64,000 bases of DNA from Mesorhizobium sp. Pch-S. GTDB lineage: Bacteria > Pseudomonadota > Alphaproteobacteria > Rhizobiales > Rhizobiaceae. Positions 45,992 through 54,453 of this stretch are shown here, one piece after another. Position 1 is the stretch's first letter. Each line of letters starts with the position of its first letter. Location of the stretch: NCBI RefSeq assembly GCF_004136315.1, contig NZ_CP029562.1, forward strand, positions 6,037,501 to 6,101,500, written 5' to 3'. A program made the position numbers and the translations under genes. Below the pieces are notes generated by a model. The model had not been told where the DNA came from. It saw nothing but the letters and a program-made list of their open reading frames with translations, and searched no databases.

Positions 45992-46624
45992 ATGAGCGTC
46001 GAAGTTGCCGGGGTTATTCTGGCCGGGGGACTGTCGAGCCGTATGGGCGGCGGCGACAAGGGCCTGCTGTCGCTGGGTGGCCGATCCATTCTTGACCGGG
46101 TGATGGCCCGCTTCCTGCCGCAAGTCGGACCGCTTGCACTCAACGCCAACGGTGACCTCACTCGCTTTTCAGCCTTGCAGCATTCGATCCTGGCCGACAC
46201 GGTCACGGGCTTTCCGGGCCCCCTCGCCGGCATCCTTACTGGGCTGGAGTGGGCTGGCACCAAAACGAAGGCTGCGATGATCGCCACTGCGGCCGCCGAC
46301 ACGCCGTTCTTTCCCTCGGACATGGTTGCCAGGCTGGTGGCCGCGATCGATGGGCATCATGAAGTCATCGCCGTGGCACGTTCTTCCGGCCGCCTGCATC
46401 CGACTTTCGCGCTCTGGCCGGTCGGGCTGAGCGAACCGCTGCGTCACTTCCTCGTCGAAGAAGGCAACCGTCGCGTCCTGTCGTTCATCGAGCGCCATCG
46501 CTTCCTGGAGGTTGACTTTCCCTTGCAACCGCTGCGCTCAGGCACACTCGACCCGTTCTTCAACATCAACACGCCCGCTGACCTTGTCGAAGCCGAGCGA
46601 ATCCTCAAAGAGCTTCCCGCATGA
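45992..46624 (+). CDS. mobA: Molybdenum cofactor guanylyltransferase MobA
   Basis: Attaches GMP from GTP to molybdopterin to give the bis-MGD/MGD cofactor. N-terminal nucleotidyltransferase motif GVILAGGLSSRMGGGDKGLL near 7-26, GPLAGILTGLEWA near 75, AADTPFFP near 108 and FFNINTPADLVEAERIL at the C-terminus. Length 210 normal. Overlaps mobB by 4 nt. Confidence 0.94.
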   Translation: MSVEVAGVILAGGLSSRMGGGDKGLLSLGGRSILDRVMARFLPQVGPLALNANGDLTRFSALQHSILADTVTGFPGPLAGILTGLEWAGTKTKAAMIATAAADTPFFPSDMVARLVAAIDGHHEVIAVARSSGRLHPTFALWPVGLSEPLRHFLVEEGNRRVLSFIERHRFLEVDFPLQPLRSGTLDPFFNINTPADLVEAERILKELPA

Positions 46625-47130
46625 GCAATCGCGTCTTCGGCATCACCGGCTGGAAGAATTCCGGCAAGACGACGCTGACCGAAAAACTGGTGGCTGAGCT
46701 GGTGCGGCGAGGACGGCGTGTCTCCACTGTGAAACATGCCCATCACGACTTCGACATCGACAAGGAAGGCGCCGACTCCTTCCGTCACCGCCAGGCTGGG
46801 GCCAGCGAAGTCGCCATCGTCTCAGGCCGTCGCTGGGCACTGATGCACGAATTGCGCGGCGAAGAAGAGCCAAAACTTGCTGACATTCTCGAAAGACTGG
46901 CGCCGGCTGACATCGTCATTGTCGAAGGCTACAAGCGCGAGAATCATTTCAAGATCGAGGCCCGGCGCACCAATGCAAAGGATCATACACCACTTGCGCC
47001 GTCCGACCCCAGCATCGTTGCCGTCGCGGCAGACCACCCGCAGGCGAATGAGACGCTGCCTGTCTTCGACCTCGACGATATCGCTTCGATAGCCGACTTC
47101 ATCGAACGGCGAGTCGGCCTTGACGGCTGA
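46621..47130 (+). CDS. mobB: Molybdopterin-guanine dinucleotide biosynthesis adaptor MobB
   Basis: GTP-binding partner of MobA. P-loop GWKNSGKTTLTEKL (near 7-20), TVKHAHHDFDIDKEG near 39-53, DSFRHRQAGASEV and IVEGYKREN near 100. ATG 46621 overlaps the mobA stop, so the two are translationally coupled. Length 169 normal. Confidence 0.93.
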   Translation: MSNRVFGITGWKNSGKTTLTEKLVAELVRRGRRVSTVKHAHHDFDIDKEGADSFRHRQAGASEVAIVSGRRWALMHELRGEEEPKLADILERLAPADIVIVEGYKRENHFKIEARRTNAKDHTPLAPSDPSIVAVAADHPQANETLPVFDLDDIASIADFIERRVGLDG

Positions 47131-47331
47131 CGCAGCCTGCCGAAAGGCAGACGCTTCCCCAACGATATGTGCAAAACCCACGTATTTTTGCCGACGCTCA
47201 AAGACATTATCGGCGGTTTTGCAGTTGCTTTCACTTGGCAAAAAGTTCCAGTATTTGGACCAGCGGGCGGTCAACAGCCCCGCCCGAACGAGCCGCCTGG
47301 ACAGCGGCCGGGACCAACAGAGAGGATCATC

Positions 47332-48117
47332 ATGCGTATTGCAATGCGTATCGCGCTCGCCACGTCAGCGATCATGCTGGCGTTGGGCGCCGCCCAGGCC
47401 CAGGAGAAGGTCGTCAAGATCGGCACCGAAGGCGCCTACCCGCCCTTCAACAACTTGACCGCAGACGGCAAGCTCGTCGGTTTTGACATCGATATCGCCC
47501 AGGCGCTCTGCGACGAAATGAAGGTCAAGTGCGAATTCGTCGCTCAGGACTGGGACGGCATCATCCCTGCCCTGCAGGCCGGCAAGTTCGACGCCATCGT
47601 GGCGTCCATGTCGATCACCGAAGAGCGCAAGCAGAAGGTCGACTTCACCAACAAGTATTACAACACGCCGTCGGCCATCGCCGTGCCGAAGGACAGCACG
47701 CTGAAAGGTGTGAAGAAGGAGGACCTTGCCGGCAAGACCATCGGCACGCAGTCTTCGACCACCCACTTCAACTATGCGTCGAAGACCTTCACGGACTCGA
47801 CCGTAAAGCCTTATCCGACCGCTCAGGAATACCAGCTCGACCTGGCCAACGGCCGTCTCGACGCAGTCGAGGACGATATCGTCGTTCTCAGCCAGTGGCT
47901 CGAAACCCAGGACGGCGCCTGCTGCAAGCTGCTCGGCCAGCCTGAGCCGCAGCCGGTCGAAATCTTCGGTGAAGGTGCCGGCATTGCCATCCGCAAGGGC
48001 GACACCGAGCTCAAGGACAAGCTCAACGCCGCCATCAAGGCCATCCGCGCCAACGGCAAATACAAGGAAATCAACGAGAAATACTTCAAGTTCGACGTCT
48101 ACGGCGCCGATTCCTGA
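47332..48117 (+). CDS. Polar amino-acid ABC transporter, periplasmic binding protein (family 3)
   Basis: Binding protein of the Lys/Arg/ornithine/His class, 261 residues. Signal peptide 1-23 (MRIAMRIALATSAIMLALGA). Mature start KIGTEGAYPPFNNLTADGKL and GFDIDIAQALCDEM match the SBP_bac_3 signature; SMSITEERKQKVDFTNKYY follows. Start ATG 47332 has GAGAGGA just before it; a longer open frame upstream has no signal peptide and is not used. Exact ligand unknown. Confidence 0.9.
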   Translation: MRIAMRIALATSAIMLALGAAQAQEKVVKIGTEGAYPPFNNLTADGKLVGFDIDIAQALCDEMKVKCEFVAQDWDGIIPALQAGKFDAIVASMSITEERKQKVDFTNKYYNTPSAIAVPKDSTLKGVKKEDLAGKTIGTQSSTTHFNYASKTFTDSTVKPYPTAQEYQLDLANGRLDAVEDDIVVLSQWLETQDGACCKLLGQPEPQPVEIFGEGAGIAIRKGDTELKDKLNAAIKAIRANGKYKEINEKYFKFDVYGADS

Positions 48118-48134
48118 TCGATTGATTCAAAGCA

Positions 48135-48158
48135 GAAAGGCGGGGACACCCGCCTTTC
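48135..48158 (+). terminator. Intercistronic stem-loop between binding-protein and permease genes
   Basis: GAAAGGCGGG (48135-48144) and CCCGCCTTTC (48149-48158) form a 10-bp stem with a GACA loop, 18 bp after the binding-protein stop, followed by TTGTCC. As in many amino-acid operons it probably stabilises the upstream mRNA and lowers permease expression rather than ending all transcription. Confidence 0.7.
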
Positions 48159-48224
48159 TTGTCCTGGCCGGCCATGTCATGAGGGGACGACACGGCGGGT
48201 TCAAAAAGGGGAACAGGCGGGCGT

Positions 48225-48938
48225 ATGGAAAGCGTTTGGACGCTTCTGAGTTGGGGACCGGACGGCTGGTCGGATAACATCTTCAATGGCGTTTTGGTCA
48301 CGATCGCACTTGCGGTTGCCACCTTGCCTGTCGGACTTGCGATCGGTTTTCTGATTGCATTGGCCAAGCAGTCGAAGGAACCTTCACTCAGGCTTGCCGG
48401 CAACCTCTACACCACCATCTTCCGTGGTCTGCCGGAACTGTTGACGCTGTTTCTCGTGTTTTTCGGGGCGCAGATCGCCTTGCAGAAACTCGTGCAGCTT
48501 TTCAATCCGACCGCGACCGTCGAGGTCAATGCCTTTGTATCCGGCATGATCGCGCTCGGCGTCGTCTTTTCATCCTATGCCAGCGAGGTCTTCCTGTCGG
48601 CGTTTCGTGCAATTCCGCATGGCCAGTATGAAGGCGGCTACGCAGTCGGCCTCACGAAGAACCAGACCATGAGGCTCGTTGTCCTGCCGCAGCTGGTCCG
48701 CATCGCCCTGCCCGGCCTCGCCAATCTATGGCTGATCCTGCTCAAGGACACCGCACTCGTTTCCGCAGTCGGCCTCAACGATATTTTGCGCGAGACCGGC
48801 GTTGCTGCTCGCGTTACCAAGCACGCGTTCCTGTTCTTCGGTTATGCTGCGCTGATCTATCTGGTGCTGGCCATCATCTCCTCTTTCGGCATCAACGCCA
48901 TCGAACGCGCGGTCGGGCGACGGGAGGCATCGCGATGA
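48225..48938 (+). CDS. Polar amino-acid ABC transporter permease (HisQ-like)
   Basis: 237 residues, five helices. NGVLVTIALAVATLPVGLAIGFL near 22-44, RGLPELLTLFLVFFG and the EAA loop YEGGYAVGLTKNQTMRLVVLPQLVRIALP near 137-165 are typical of histidine/lysine/arginine permeases. Ends ATGA with the next permease. The 107-bp gap to the binding protein holds a stem-loop. Confidence 0.88.
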   Translation: MESVWTLLSWGPDGWSDNIFNGVLVTIALAVATLPVGLAIGFLIALAKQSKEPSLRLAGNLYTTIFRGLPELLTLFLVFFGAQIALQKLVQLFNPTATVEVNAFVSGMIALGVVFSSYASEVFLSAFRAIPHGQYEGGYAVGLTKNQTMRLVVLPQLVRIALPGLANLWLILLKDTALVSAVGLNDILRETGVAARVTKHAFLFFGYAALIYLVLAIISSFGINAIERAVGRREASR

Positions 48939-49759
48939 GCGTCGCTGACATCGCCACGGTCGAGAAGCCACCAGAGCCGCCGCGCGGTTGGACAAAGGCA
49001 CGCATAACTGGCCACGTGCTGCTTGCACTCTGGACGCTTCTGGGTCTTGGACTGGTCTGGTTCCTTGCCACATCCTGGAACCCTGAACTTATCCAGAAAT
49101 ATGCTCCGGGATACTGGTCGGGCATTCTCGTCACCTTGAAGCTGGTGGCAATTTCGTGTGCGGTCGGCGCCCTGCTGTCGATCCCGATCGCCTATATGCG
49201 CATGTCGAAGAACACCATCCTCTCCGCCATCGCCTATGCCTATGTCTATTTCTTCCGCGGCACACCACTGCTTGCCCAGACTTTTCTGATCTATTACGGC
49301 CTCGGCTCTTTCCGGCCGCAACTCGAAATGGTGGGCCTGTGGGGTTTCTTCCGCGAAGCCTTCAACTGTGCGGTCTTCGCTTTCGCCCTCAACACGGCAG
49401 CCTATCAGGCCGAAATCCTGCGCGGCGCCATCGAAAGCGTCCCAAGAGGACAATGGGAAGGAGCGGCATCGCTCGGTCTGCACAAACTACAGACATTGCG
49501 CCGGATCATCCTGCCGCAGGCATTGATCGTCGCACTTCGGCCCTATGGCAACGAAGTGATCCTGATGATCAAGGGCTCGGCCATCGTTGCCATCATCACG
49601 GTCTACGACCTGATGGGCATCACACGCCTGACCTACTCCCGCACGTTCGACTTCCAGGCCTACATCTGGGCGGCAATCTTCTACCTCATCATGGTCGAAG
49701 TGCTACGCCACGCCATCGAATGGATAGAACAACGCATAACCCGTCACCTGCGTCGCTGA
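48935..49759 (+). CDS. Polar amino-acid ABC transporter permease (HisM-like)
   Basis: 274 residues; long N-terminal arm, then WSGILVTLKLVAISCAVGALLS and RGTPLLAQTFLIYYGLG near 108-124, with the EAA motif GQWEGAASLGLHKLQTLRRIILPQAL near 170-195. ATG 48935 overlaps the HisQ-like stop by 4 nt. No HisP-like ATPase follows; the next gene is a dehydrogenase 95 bp on, so the ATP-binding subunit must be encoded elsewhere or shared. Confidence 0.88.
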   Translation: MSVADIATVEKPPEPPRGWTKARITGHVLLALWTLLGLGLVWFLATSWNPELIQKYAPGYWSGILVTLKLVAISCAVGALLSIPIAYMRMSKNTILSAIAYAYVYFFRGTPLLAQTFLIYYGLGSFRPQLEMVGLWGFFREAFNCAVFAFALNTAAYQAEILRGAIESVPRGQWEGAASLGLHKLQTLRRIILPQALIVALRPYGNEVILMIKGSAIVAIITVYDLMGITRLTYSRTFDFQAYIWAAIFYLIMVEVLRHAIEWIEQRITRHLRR

Positions 49760-49854
49760 TCGACACCCGACACGCCGTGGACCAAACTGGAAATTGCCCA
49801 AATCCGCTTTGATCGGCTAAGACTGCCACACAGTGATCAAAAGGGACTTCTGGC

Positions 49855-50724
49855 ATGGCAGTGGTGGCATATCTTGGCCTCGGCGTGATGGGTTATCCGA
49901 TGGCCGGGCATCTCAAGAACAAAGGCGGTCACGACGTGACCGTCTATAATCGCACCCCCGCCAAGGCCGAGAAATGGGTTGCCGAGCATGGCGGGGCCAT
50001 GGCGCTCACGCCAAAGCAGGCCGCTGAAGGCAAGGATTTCGTCTTTTCCTGCGTCGGCAACGACGACGATCTGCGCTCTGTCACCATCGGCCCGGACGGT
50101 GCATTCCACGGCATGAAGAAGGGCTCGACCTTCATCGACAACACCACGGCCTCCGCCGAGGTCGCGCGCGAATTGGCCGCGGAAGCCGAAAAACTCGGTT
50201 TCTTCTTCCTCGACGCGCCGGTCTCAGGTGGGCAGGCCGGGGCCGAGAACGGCGTGCTCACCGTCATGGTGGGCGGTGCCGATGATGTCTTCGAAACGGC
50301 CAAGCCGGTCATTTCAGCCTTTGCGCGCATGGTCGGCCTGATGGGACCGATCGGCGCCGGCCAGCTCACCAAGATGATCAACCAGATATGCATCGCCGGC
50401 CTTGTCCAGGGCCTCGCCGAAGCCATTCATTTCAGCAAGAAATCAGGGCTGGACGTCGAAAAGGTGGTGGATGTCATCTCCAAGGGGGCGGCAGGTTCAT
50501 GGCAGATGGAAAACCGCCACAAGACGATGAATGCCGGCAAGTATGATTTCGGCTTCGCAGTCGACTGGATGCGCAAGGACCTCGGTATCTGCCTGGCGGA
50601 AGCCGACCGCAACGGTGCAAAGCTGCCGGTGACAGCCCTGGTCGACCAATTCTACAAGGACGTGCAGGCAATGGGCGGCAGCCGCTGGGATACCTCCTCT
50701 CTGCTCGCACGCCTGGAGAAATAA
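49855..50724 (+). CDS. NAD(P)-dependent beta-hydroxyacid dehydrogenase (3-hydroxyisobutyrate/tartronate semialdehyde reductase family)
   Basis: 289 residues. Rossmann motif YLGLGVMGYPMAGHLKN near 5-21 with the second Arg of VYNRTPAKA (NADP preference likely), substrate loop DAPVSGGQAGAENGVLTVMVGG near 120-141, and catalytic Lys in GQLTKMINQ near 170. Substrates in the family include 3-hydroxyisobutyrate, glyoxylate and tartronate semialdehyde; no specific call can be made. Two bases precede the TonB-like gene. Confidence 0.88.
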   Translation: MAVVAYLGLGVMGYPMAGHLKNKGGHDVTVYNRTPAKAEKWVAEHGGAMALTPKQAAEGKDFVFSCVGNDDDLRSVTIGPDGAFHGMKKGSTFIDNTTASAEVARELAAEAEKLGFFFLDAPVSGGQAGAENGVLTVMVGGADDVFETAKPVISAFARMVGLMGPIGAGQLTKMINQICIAGLVQGLAEAIHFSKKSGLDVEKVVDVISKGAAGSWQMENRHKTMNAGKYDFGFAVDWMRKDLGICLAEADRNGAKLPVTALVDQFYKDVQAMGGSRWDTSSLLARLEK

Positions 50725-50725
50725 C

Positions 50726-51157
50726 ATGATGCGTTGCGCGCCGTTGCTTTTGACGGCGCTGCTCATCGCCCCCTGTCAGGCCAATGCCGAGCCGAACAAG
50801 GTCGTGGTCGACTACTTACGTAGTCAAATTGCGCGATGCTGGCATCCTTCAAGCGGCACGGCGGGCGTCGGCGCGATCATCATAAGATTTGAGCTCGACC
50901 GTCGGGGACGGATCTCAGGAACTCCGGTGCTGGCCGGCCACAAGGCCGACGTGCGTATCGAACTCGATGACAGGGGCGAGGTTGTCAGCCCTCCCAGGAT
51001 CATCGCAACACAACAGCACAAAAGACACGCGGCGGTTGCTCGGAGCGCGATATCGGCCATCCGGAAATGCTCACCCTTTCCCGGATTGACGAAACTGGCT
51101 CCATACGAAAATTGGCGGGAAATCGCTCTTACCTTTGAGCCGCGAGGGCTGCGCTGA
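50726..51157 (+). CDS. Periplasmic TonB/TolA C-terminal-like protein
   Basis: 143 residues with signal peptide 1-21 (MMRCAPLLLTALLIAPCQANA). The mature part VVVDYLRSQIARCWHPSSGT then VGAIIIRFELDRRGRIS and ARSAISAIRKCSPFPGL is like the C-terminal domain of TolA/TonB-type proteins, but without the membrane anchor and proline-rich arm. A second basic segment (ADVRIELDDRGEVVSPP) sits in the middle and looks like a partial duplication of RFELDRRGRIS. Role unknown. Confidence 0.65.
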   Translation: MMRCAPLLLTALLIAPCQANAEPNKVVVDYLRSQIARCWHPSSGTAGVGAIIIRFELDRRGRISGTPVLAGHKADVRIELDDRGEVVSPPRIIATQQHKRHAAVARSAISAIRKCSPFPGLTKLAPYENWREIALTFEPRGLR

Positions 51158-51162
51158 AGAGC

Positions 51163-51867
51163 ATGACCAATTCCCTTTCCCCCACCTCAACCGCCGCGGA
51201 AATCCTTGCCTATCTGCACACCCTCACCTCCGAGGCAAACCGCGAGGGCATGCGGCGGTTCGGCATCAAGGTCGAGCGCGCGCTCGGCATTCCGCATGGT
51301 CCTCAGCGCGAGATCGCCCGGAAGATCAAGCGCAATCACGAGCGCGCTTTCGAGCTCTGGGAGAGTGGCATCGTCGAGGCGCAGTTCATCGCGTCGGCTA
51401 CGGTTGATCCAAAGCGCTTTTCTGCAAACGACGCAAGGACTTGGGCGTCCACTTTCGATTCCTGGGACATCGTCGACGGTGTCACTGATCTTTTCGTCGA
51501 CACCGAACATTGGCAGATGCTCATCGCCGAGTTCGCTGAAGACGAGCGCGAATTCGTCCGTCGCGCGGCTTTTGCCATGATCGCCTGGGCCTCCGTCCAC
51601 CGCAAGAAGGAGCCGGATGCCACGTTCGAGAATTTACTTCCGTTGATTGAAAGGCACTCCGGGGACAGCCGCAACTTCGTCAAGAAAGCGGTCAACTGGG
51701 CTCTCCGCCAGATCGGCAAGCGTTCGATGCCGCTGCATGCCCCCACCCTTGCCCTGGCGGAAAAGCTGGCGGCCTCCTCCGACAAGACCGAACGCTGGAT
51801 CGGCAGGGATGCCGTGCGTGAGTTGACGAATCCGAAGATACTGGAAAGACTGGCGAAGCGCGGCTGA
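51163..51867 (+). CDS. DNA alkylation repair protein (AlkD-like HEAT repeat glycosylase)
   Basis: 234 residues. HEAT-like helical repeats; FGIKVERALGIPHGPQREIARKI near 26-48 and the AlkD-type FDSWDIVDGVTDLFVD near 99-114 hold the Trp/Asp of the active site, with FVRRAAFAMIAW near 130. Predicted to remove N3- or N7-alkylated bases without base flipping. ATG 51163 is 5 nt after the previous stop. Convergent with an Lrp-type gene. Confidence 0.85.
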   Translation: MTNSLSPTSTAAEILAYLHTLTSEANREGMRRFGIKVERALGIPHGPQREIARKIKRNHERAFELWESGIVEAQFIASATVDPKRFSANDARTWASTFDSWDIVDGVTDLFVDTEHWQMLIAEFAEDEREFVRRAAFAMIAWASVHRKKEPDATFENLLPLIERHSGDSRNFVKKAVNWALRQIGKRSMPLHAPTLALAEKLAASSDKTERWIGRDAVRELTNPKILERLAKRG

Positions 51868-51895
51868 TGGCGGCCTGAGCGATCAAGCCGCGCTT
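51856..51895. terminator. Inverted repeat at convergent gene ends, possible bidirectional terminator
   Basis: AAGCGCGGC (51856-51864) and GCCGCGCTT (51887-51895) are nine-base reverse complements around a 22-base loop, spanning the ends of the AlkD-like and Lrp-type genes. No long T-run, so strength is doubtful. Confidence 0.4.
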
Positions 51896-52374
51896 TGTCC
51901 GGCTTCGCGATCGAGCGTCATGTAGTCCAGCGGCATTTCGGTGGTGAACTTGATCTGCTCCATCGCAAAGACCGACGAGACGTCACGGATTTCGATCTTG
52001 GCAATCAGACGTTTGTAGAAGGCGTCATAGGCAGCAATATCGGGCACCACGACACGCAGCAGATAGTCGACATCACCGCTCATGCGGTAGAACTCGACCA
52101 CCTCCGGAAATTCCTGGATCACCTCCGAGAAGCGGCGCAGCCATTCATGGCTGTGCGAATTGGTGCGGATCGAGACAAACACTGTCACGCGTGCGTTGAT
52201 CTTCTCGGGGTCAAGCAGCGCAACGCGGCGCTTGATGACGCCCTCTTCCTCCAGCTTCTGGATACGACGCCAGCACGGAGTGGTCGACAGTCCGACTTTC
52301 TTGGCAACGTCAGCGACCGCAAGCGTCGCGTCCTCCTGCAAAAGGCGGAGGATTTTTCTATCTAGGCGATCCAT
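51883..52374 (-). CDS. Lrp/AsnC-family transcriptional regulator (BkdR/Lrp-like)
   Basis: 163 residues from ATG 52374 (MDRLDRKILRLLQED), with GGGAGC shortly before it; the open frame extends to 52431 but the family starts at MDRLDRK. HTH VADVAKKVGLSTTPCWRRIQ then RAM domain VVEFYRMSGDVDYLLRVVV. Close in pattern to classical Lrp, a global amino-acid-responsive regulator. No obvious divergent target gene beside it. Confidence 0.92.
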   Translation of the reverse strand: MDRLDRKILRLLQEDATLAVADVAKKVGLSTTPCWRRIQKLEEEGVIKRRVALLDPEKINARVTVFVSIRTNSHSHEWLRRFSEVIQEFPEVVEFYRMSGDVDYLLRVVVPDIAAYDAFYKRLIAKIEIRDVSSVFAMEQIKFTTEMPLDYMTLDREAGQSAA

Positions 52375-52482
52375 CTTGGGCTCCCGAGGAAAATATTTCC
52401 CCATATTCCTTCGAAATTCTGTCACAGACAAGAAAGGAATTCTGCCTGATCGCCACGAAACGAGTGATAATTTGCGCAGAAA

Positions 52483-53100
52483 TCAGCCGATGCGAGAGCG
52501 GATTTCCGATTTCAGGAAAGGCAGCAACTCCATTTCGAACCAGGGATTCTTCTTCAGCCAGCCGGTATTGCGCCAGGACGGATGCGGCAAAGGCAGCACT
52601 TTCAGGCCGGCTGCCGTGTTCCAGATGGCGCGCCAATCATACACCGTCTCTGTCAACGAACCACGCCGCGTCGTGCCCATGTGCCAGCTCTGCGCATAGA
52701 TGCCGATGGTCAGGACCAGTTCGATCTGCGGCATCGCCGCCATGAGCTGCCCGCGCCACGCAGGCGCACATTCCCTGCGTGGCGGCAGATCCGCGCCCTT
52801 GGCGTCCTGGCCGGGAAAACAGAATCCCATCGGCACGATGGCGAATCTTTCGGTGTCGTAGAATTCCTGCGATGACACCCCCAGCCAGTCGCGCAACCGA
52901 TCGCCGGACGCGTCGGTGAACGGCACGCCGGAAAGATGCACCTTGGTTCCCGGCGCCTGGCCGGCCAGGAGGATGCGGGCGGTCGAGGAGGGCCGCAACA
53001 CCGGTCGCGGCTCGTGCGGCAACTGCCTGCCGCTCGGCGTCTCGACGCAGATGCGGCAGGCCCGCACCCGTGCGACCAGCTGTTCCAATTCGACATCCAT
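52483..53100 (-). CDS. Uracil-DNA glycosylase-family protein
   Basis: 205 residues of the PF03167-type fold. Motif 1 AGQAPGTKVHLSGVPFTDASG near 46-66 and motif 2 LPLPHPSWRNTG near 171-182 are clear, with the VLTIGIYAQSWHMG strand between. It lacks the long 4Fe-4S Cys set of family 4/5 enzymes apart from two N-terminal Cys (RACRICVE). Probably an uncharacterised base-excision enzyme. Five bases upstream of the GST gene end. Confidence 0.8.
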   Translation of the reverse strand: MDVELEQLVARVRACRICVETPSGRQLPHEPRPVLRPSSTARILLAGQAPGTKVHLSGVPFTDASGDRLRDWLGVSSQEFYDTERFAIVPMGFCFPGQDAKGADLPPRRECAPAWRGQLMAAMPQIELVLTIGIYAQSWHMGTTRRGSLTETVYDWRAIWNTAAGLKVLPLPHPSWRNTGWLKKNPWFEMELLPFLKSEIRSRIG

Positions 53101-53105
53101 GCGGT

Positions 53106-53717
53106 TCAGGCGCTGGCGCTTGGCCGCCCGGAAACAGCCTTGTACCAGCGCAGCACATGCACACAGTCGTCGGGCAGCTGGATACGAGCAGGTTTCATGA
53201 AATCCACCGCGACAAGACCGGTGATGTCGGCCACGGAATAGCTGTCGCCCGCAATGAATTCGCGGCCGGCCAGTTCCTTGTCGAGCAAGCGCAGGAACTC
53301 CACGGCCTTCGGCTTGTTGGCCTCACCCCATTCCGGCACCTGCGGCACCTCCCATTCCTTCATGGCGGGGTGGATATGGCGAAAGGCCTGCGCCACAGGC
53401 GTAAACAGGTTGAATTCCATACGCCGCTGCCACATCTCTACCTTGGCACGGCCGAGTGCGCCCGTTCCGAACAGCACCGGCTCGGGATGCAGTTCCTCGA
53501 AATAGCGGCAGATGGCGATGGTCTCGGTGAGCACGGTGCCGTCATCCAGTTCCAGTACAGGCAGGCGCTGCAGCGGATTGCGGCGGGTGACCGCTTCTTC
53601 CCTGTGACCAAGAGCGCCCATGTCGACGGGCTCCAGCGGCACGTTCAACCCTTTTTCCGCCAGGAAAATGCGAACCCGGCGCGGGTTGGGTGCCCGGCCG
53701 CCGTCGTAAAGCTTCAT
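53106..53717 (-). CDS. Glutathione S-transferase family protein
   Basis: 203 residues. Thioredoxin-like N-domain MKLYDGGRAPNPRRVRIFLA, NPLQRLPVLELDDGTVLTETIAIC near 45-68, then the helical C-domain with GDSYSVADITGL near 155. ATG 53717 is the family start; upstream codons are out of pattern. Likely detoxification or maleylacetoacetate-type activity; not specific. Confidence 0.9.
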   Translation of the reverse strand: MKLYDGGRAPNPRRVRIFLAEKGLNVPLEPVDMGALGHREEAVTRRNPLQRLPVLELDDGTVLTETIAICRYFEELHPEPVLFGTGALGRAKVEMWQRRMEFNLFTPVAQAFRHIHPAMKEWEVPQVPEWGEANKPKAVEFLRLLDKELAGREFIAGDSYSVADITGLVAVDFMKPARIQLPDDCVHVLRWYKAVSGRPSASA

Positions 53718-53759
53718 GATATGCTCCCGATTTGATCTGTATCCACCATAAGACCGCAA

Positions 53760-54380
53760 TCAACGGAAGCGAAACAGTTCTCGCAGGGTATCGCCGACAC
53801 TCGCCAAAGCTCCGTGCCTCGGTTCCACGATGCCGTCATGGGAGCGGCGCCAATCCCTTGGTTCTTCGAAACTGCCCGCCCAGATGCCAGCGCGCGCAAC
53901 GCGGGCTGCAGCTTCCTCCATAACAAAATCGCCAAAGGCAACTGCCCAGCCGGCCCTGACCTGCTCGGCATTGAGATCCACATTTCCCGCCTTGCAGTCG
54001 CCAAGAAGCCGGTCATACCGATCCCGCTGCCATCCGCTGCAGGATACCGCGCGGCCGCCGATCAGCTTCACCAGCGCCTGTCTCGACAGCCTCCCGCAGG
54101 GATAATCCACCCCTTCCTTTCGGCACAGTTGAGAGTATTCCGGGGCGTCGATGCCGCGCAGGCGAATGCGCTCCTTGCCCAGTGTGATCGTATCGCCGTC
54201 ATTAACAATCGCCGTGCCATTTTCCTGGCGTGTCGAGACACGATCGAACCGGGCCACGATCAGGGCCATCAATCCCAGGAAAAGAATGGCCAGCGCATAG
54301 TCGAAGAACCTGCGCCACGGGCTGCGCGGACGCGGCGGATAAGGCCGCCGCCCGGGCCTTTGCGACCATGAACGGCTCAT
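53760..54380 (-). CDS. Membrane-anchored thermonuclease-family (SNase) protein
   Basis: 206 residues. One N-terminal membrane anchor (about 27-44), then a staphylococcal-nuclease-like domain: VNDGDTITLGKERIRLRGID and APEYSQLCRKEG with the metal-ligand Asp and catalytic Arg, plus YDRLLGDCKAGNVDLNAEQV and RAGWAVAF. Predicted to degrade nucleic acids in the periplasm. Upstream is a divergent histidine kinase. Confidence 0.82.
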   Translation of the reverse strand: MSRSWSQRPGRRPYPPRPRSPWRRFFDYALAILFLGLMALIVARFDRVSTRQENGTAIVNDGDTITLGKERIRLRGIDAPEYSQLCRKEGVDYPCGRLSRQALVKLIGGRAVSCSGWQRDRYDRLLGDCKAGNVDLNAEQVRAGWAVAFGDFVMEEAAARVARAGIWAGSFEEPRDWRRSHDGIVEPRHGALASVGDTLRELFRFR

Positions 54381-54453
54381 ATGGCAAACAAGTTCTTAAT
54401 CATTCCGCCTTAGCGTTCGGATTGGAGCCGCTGCCCGCAATAACTGAAGTTTC

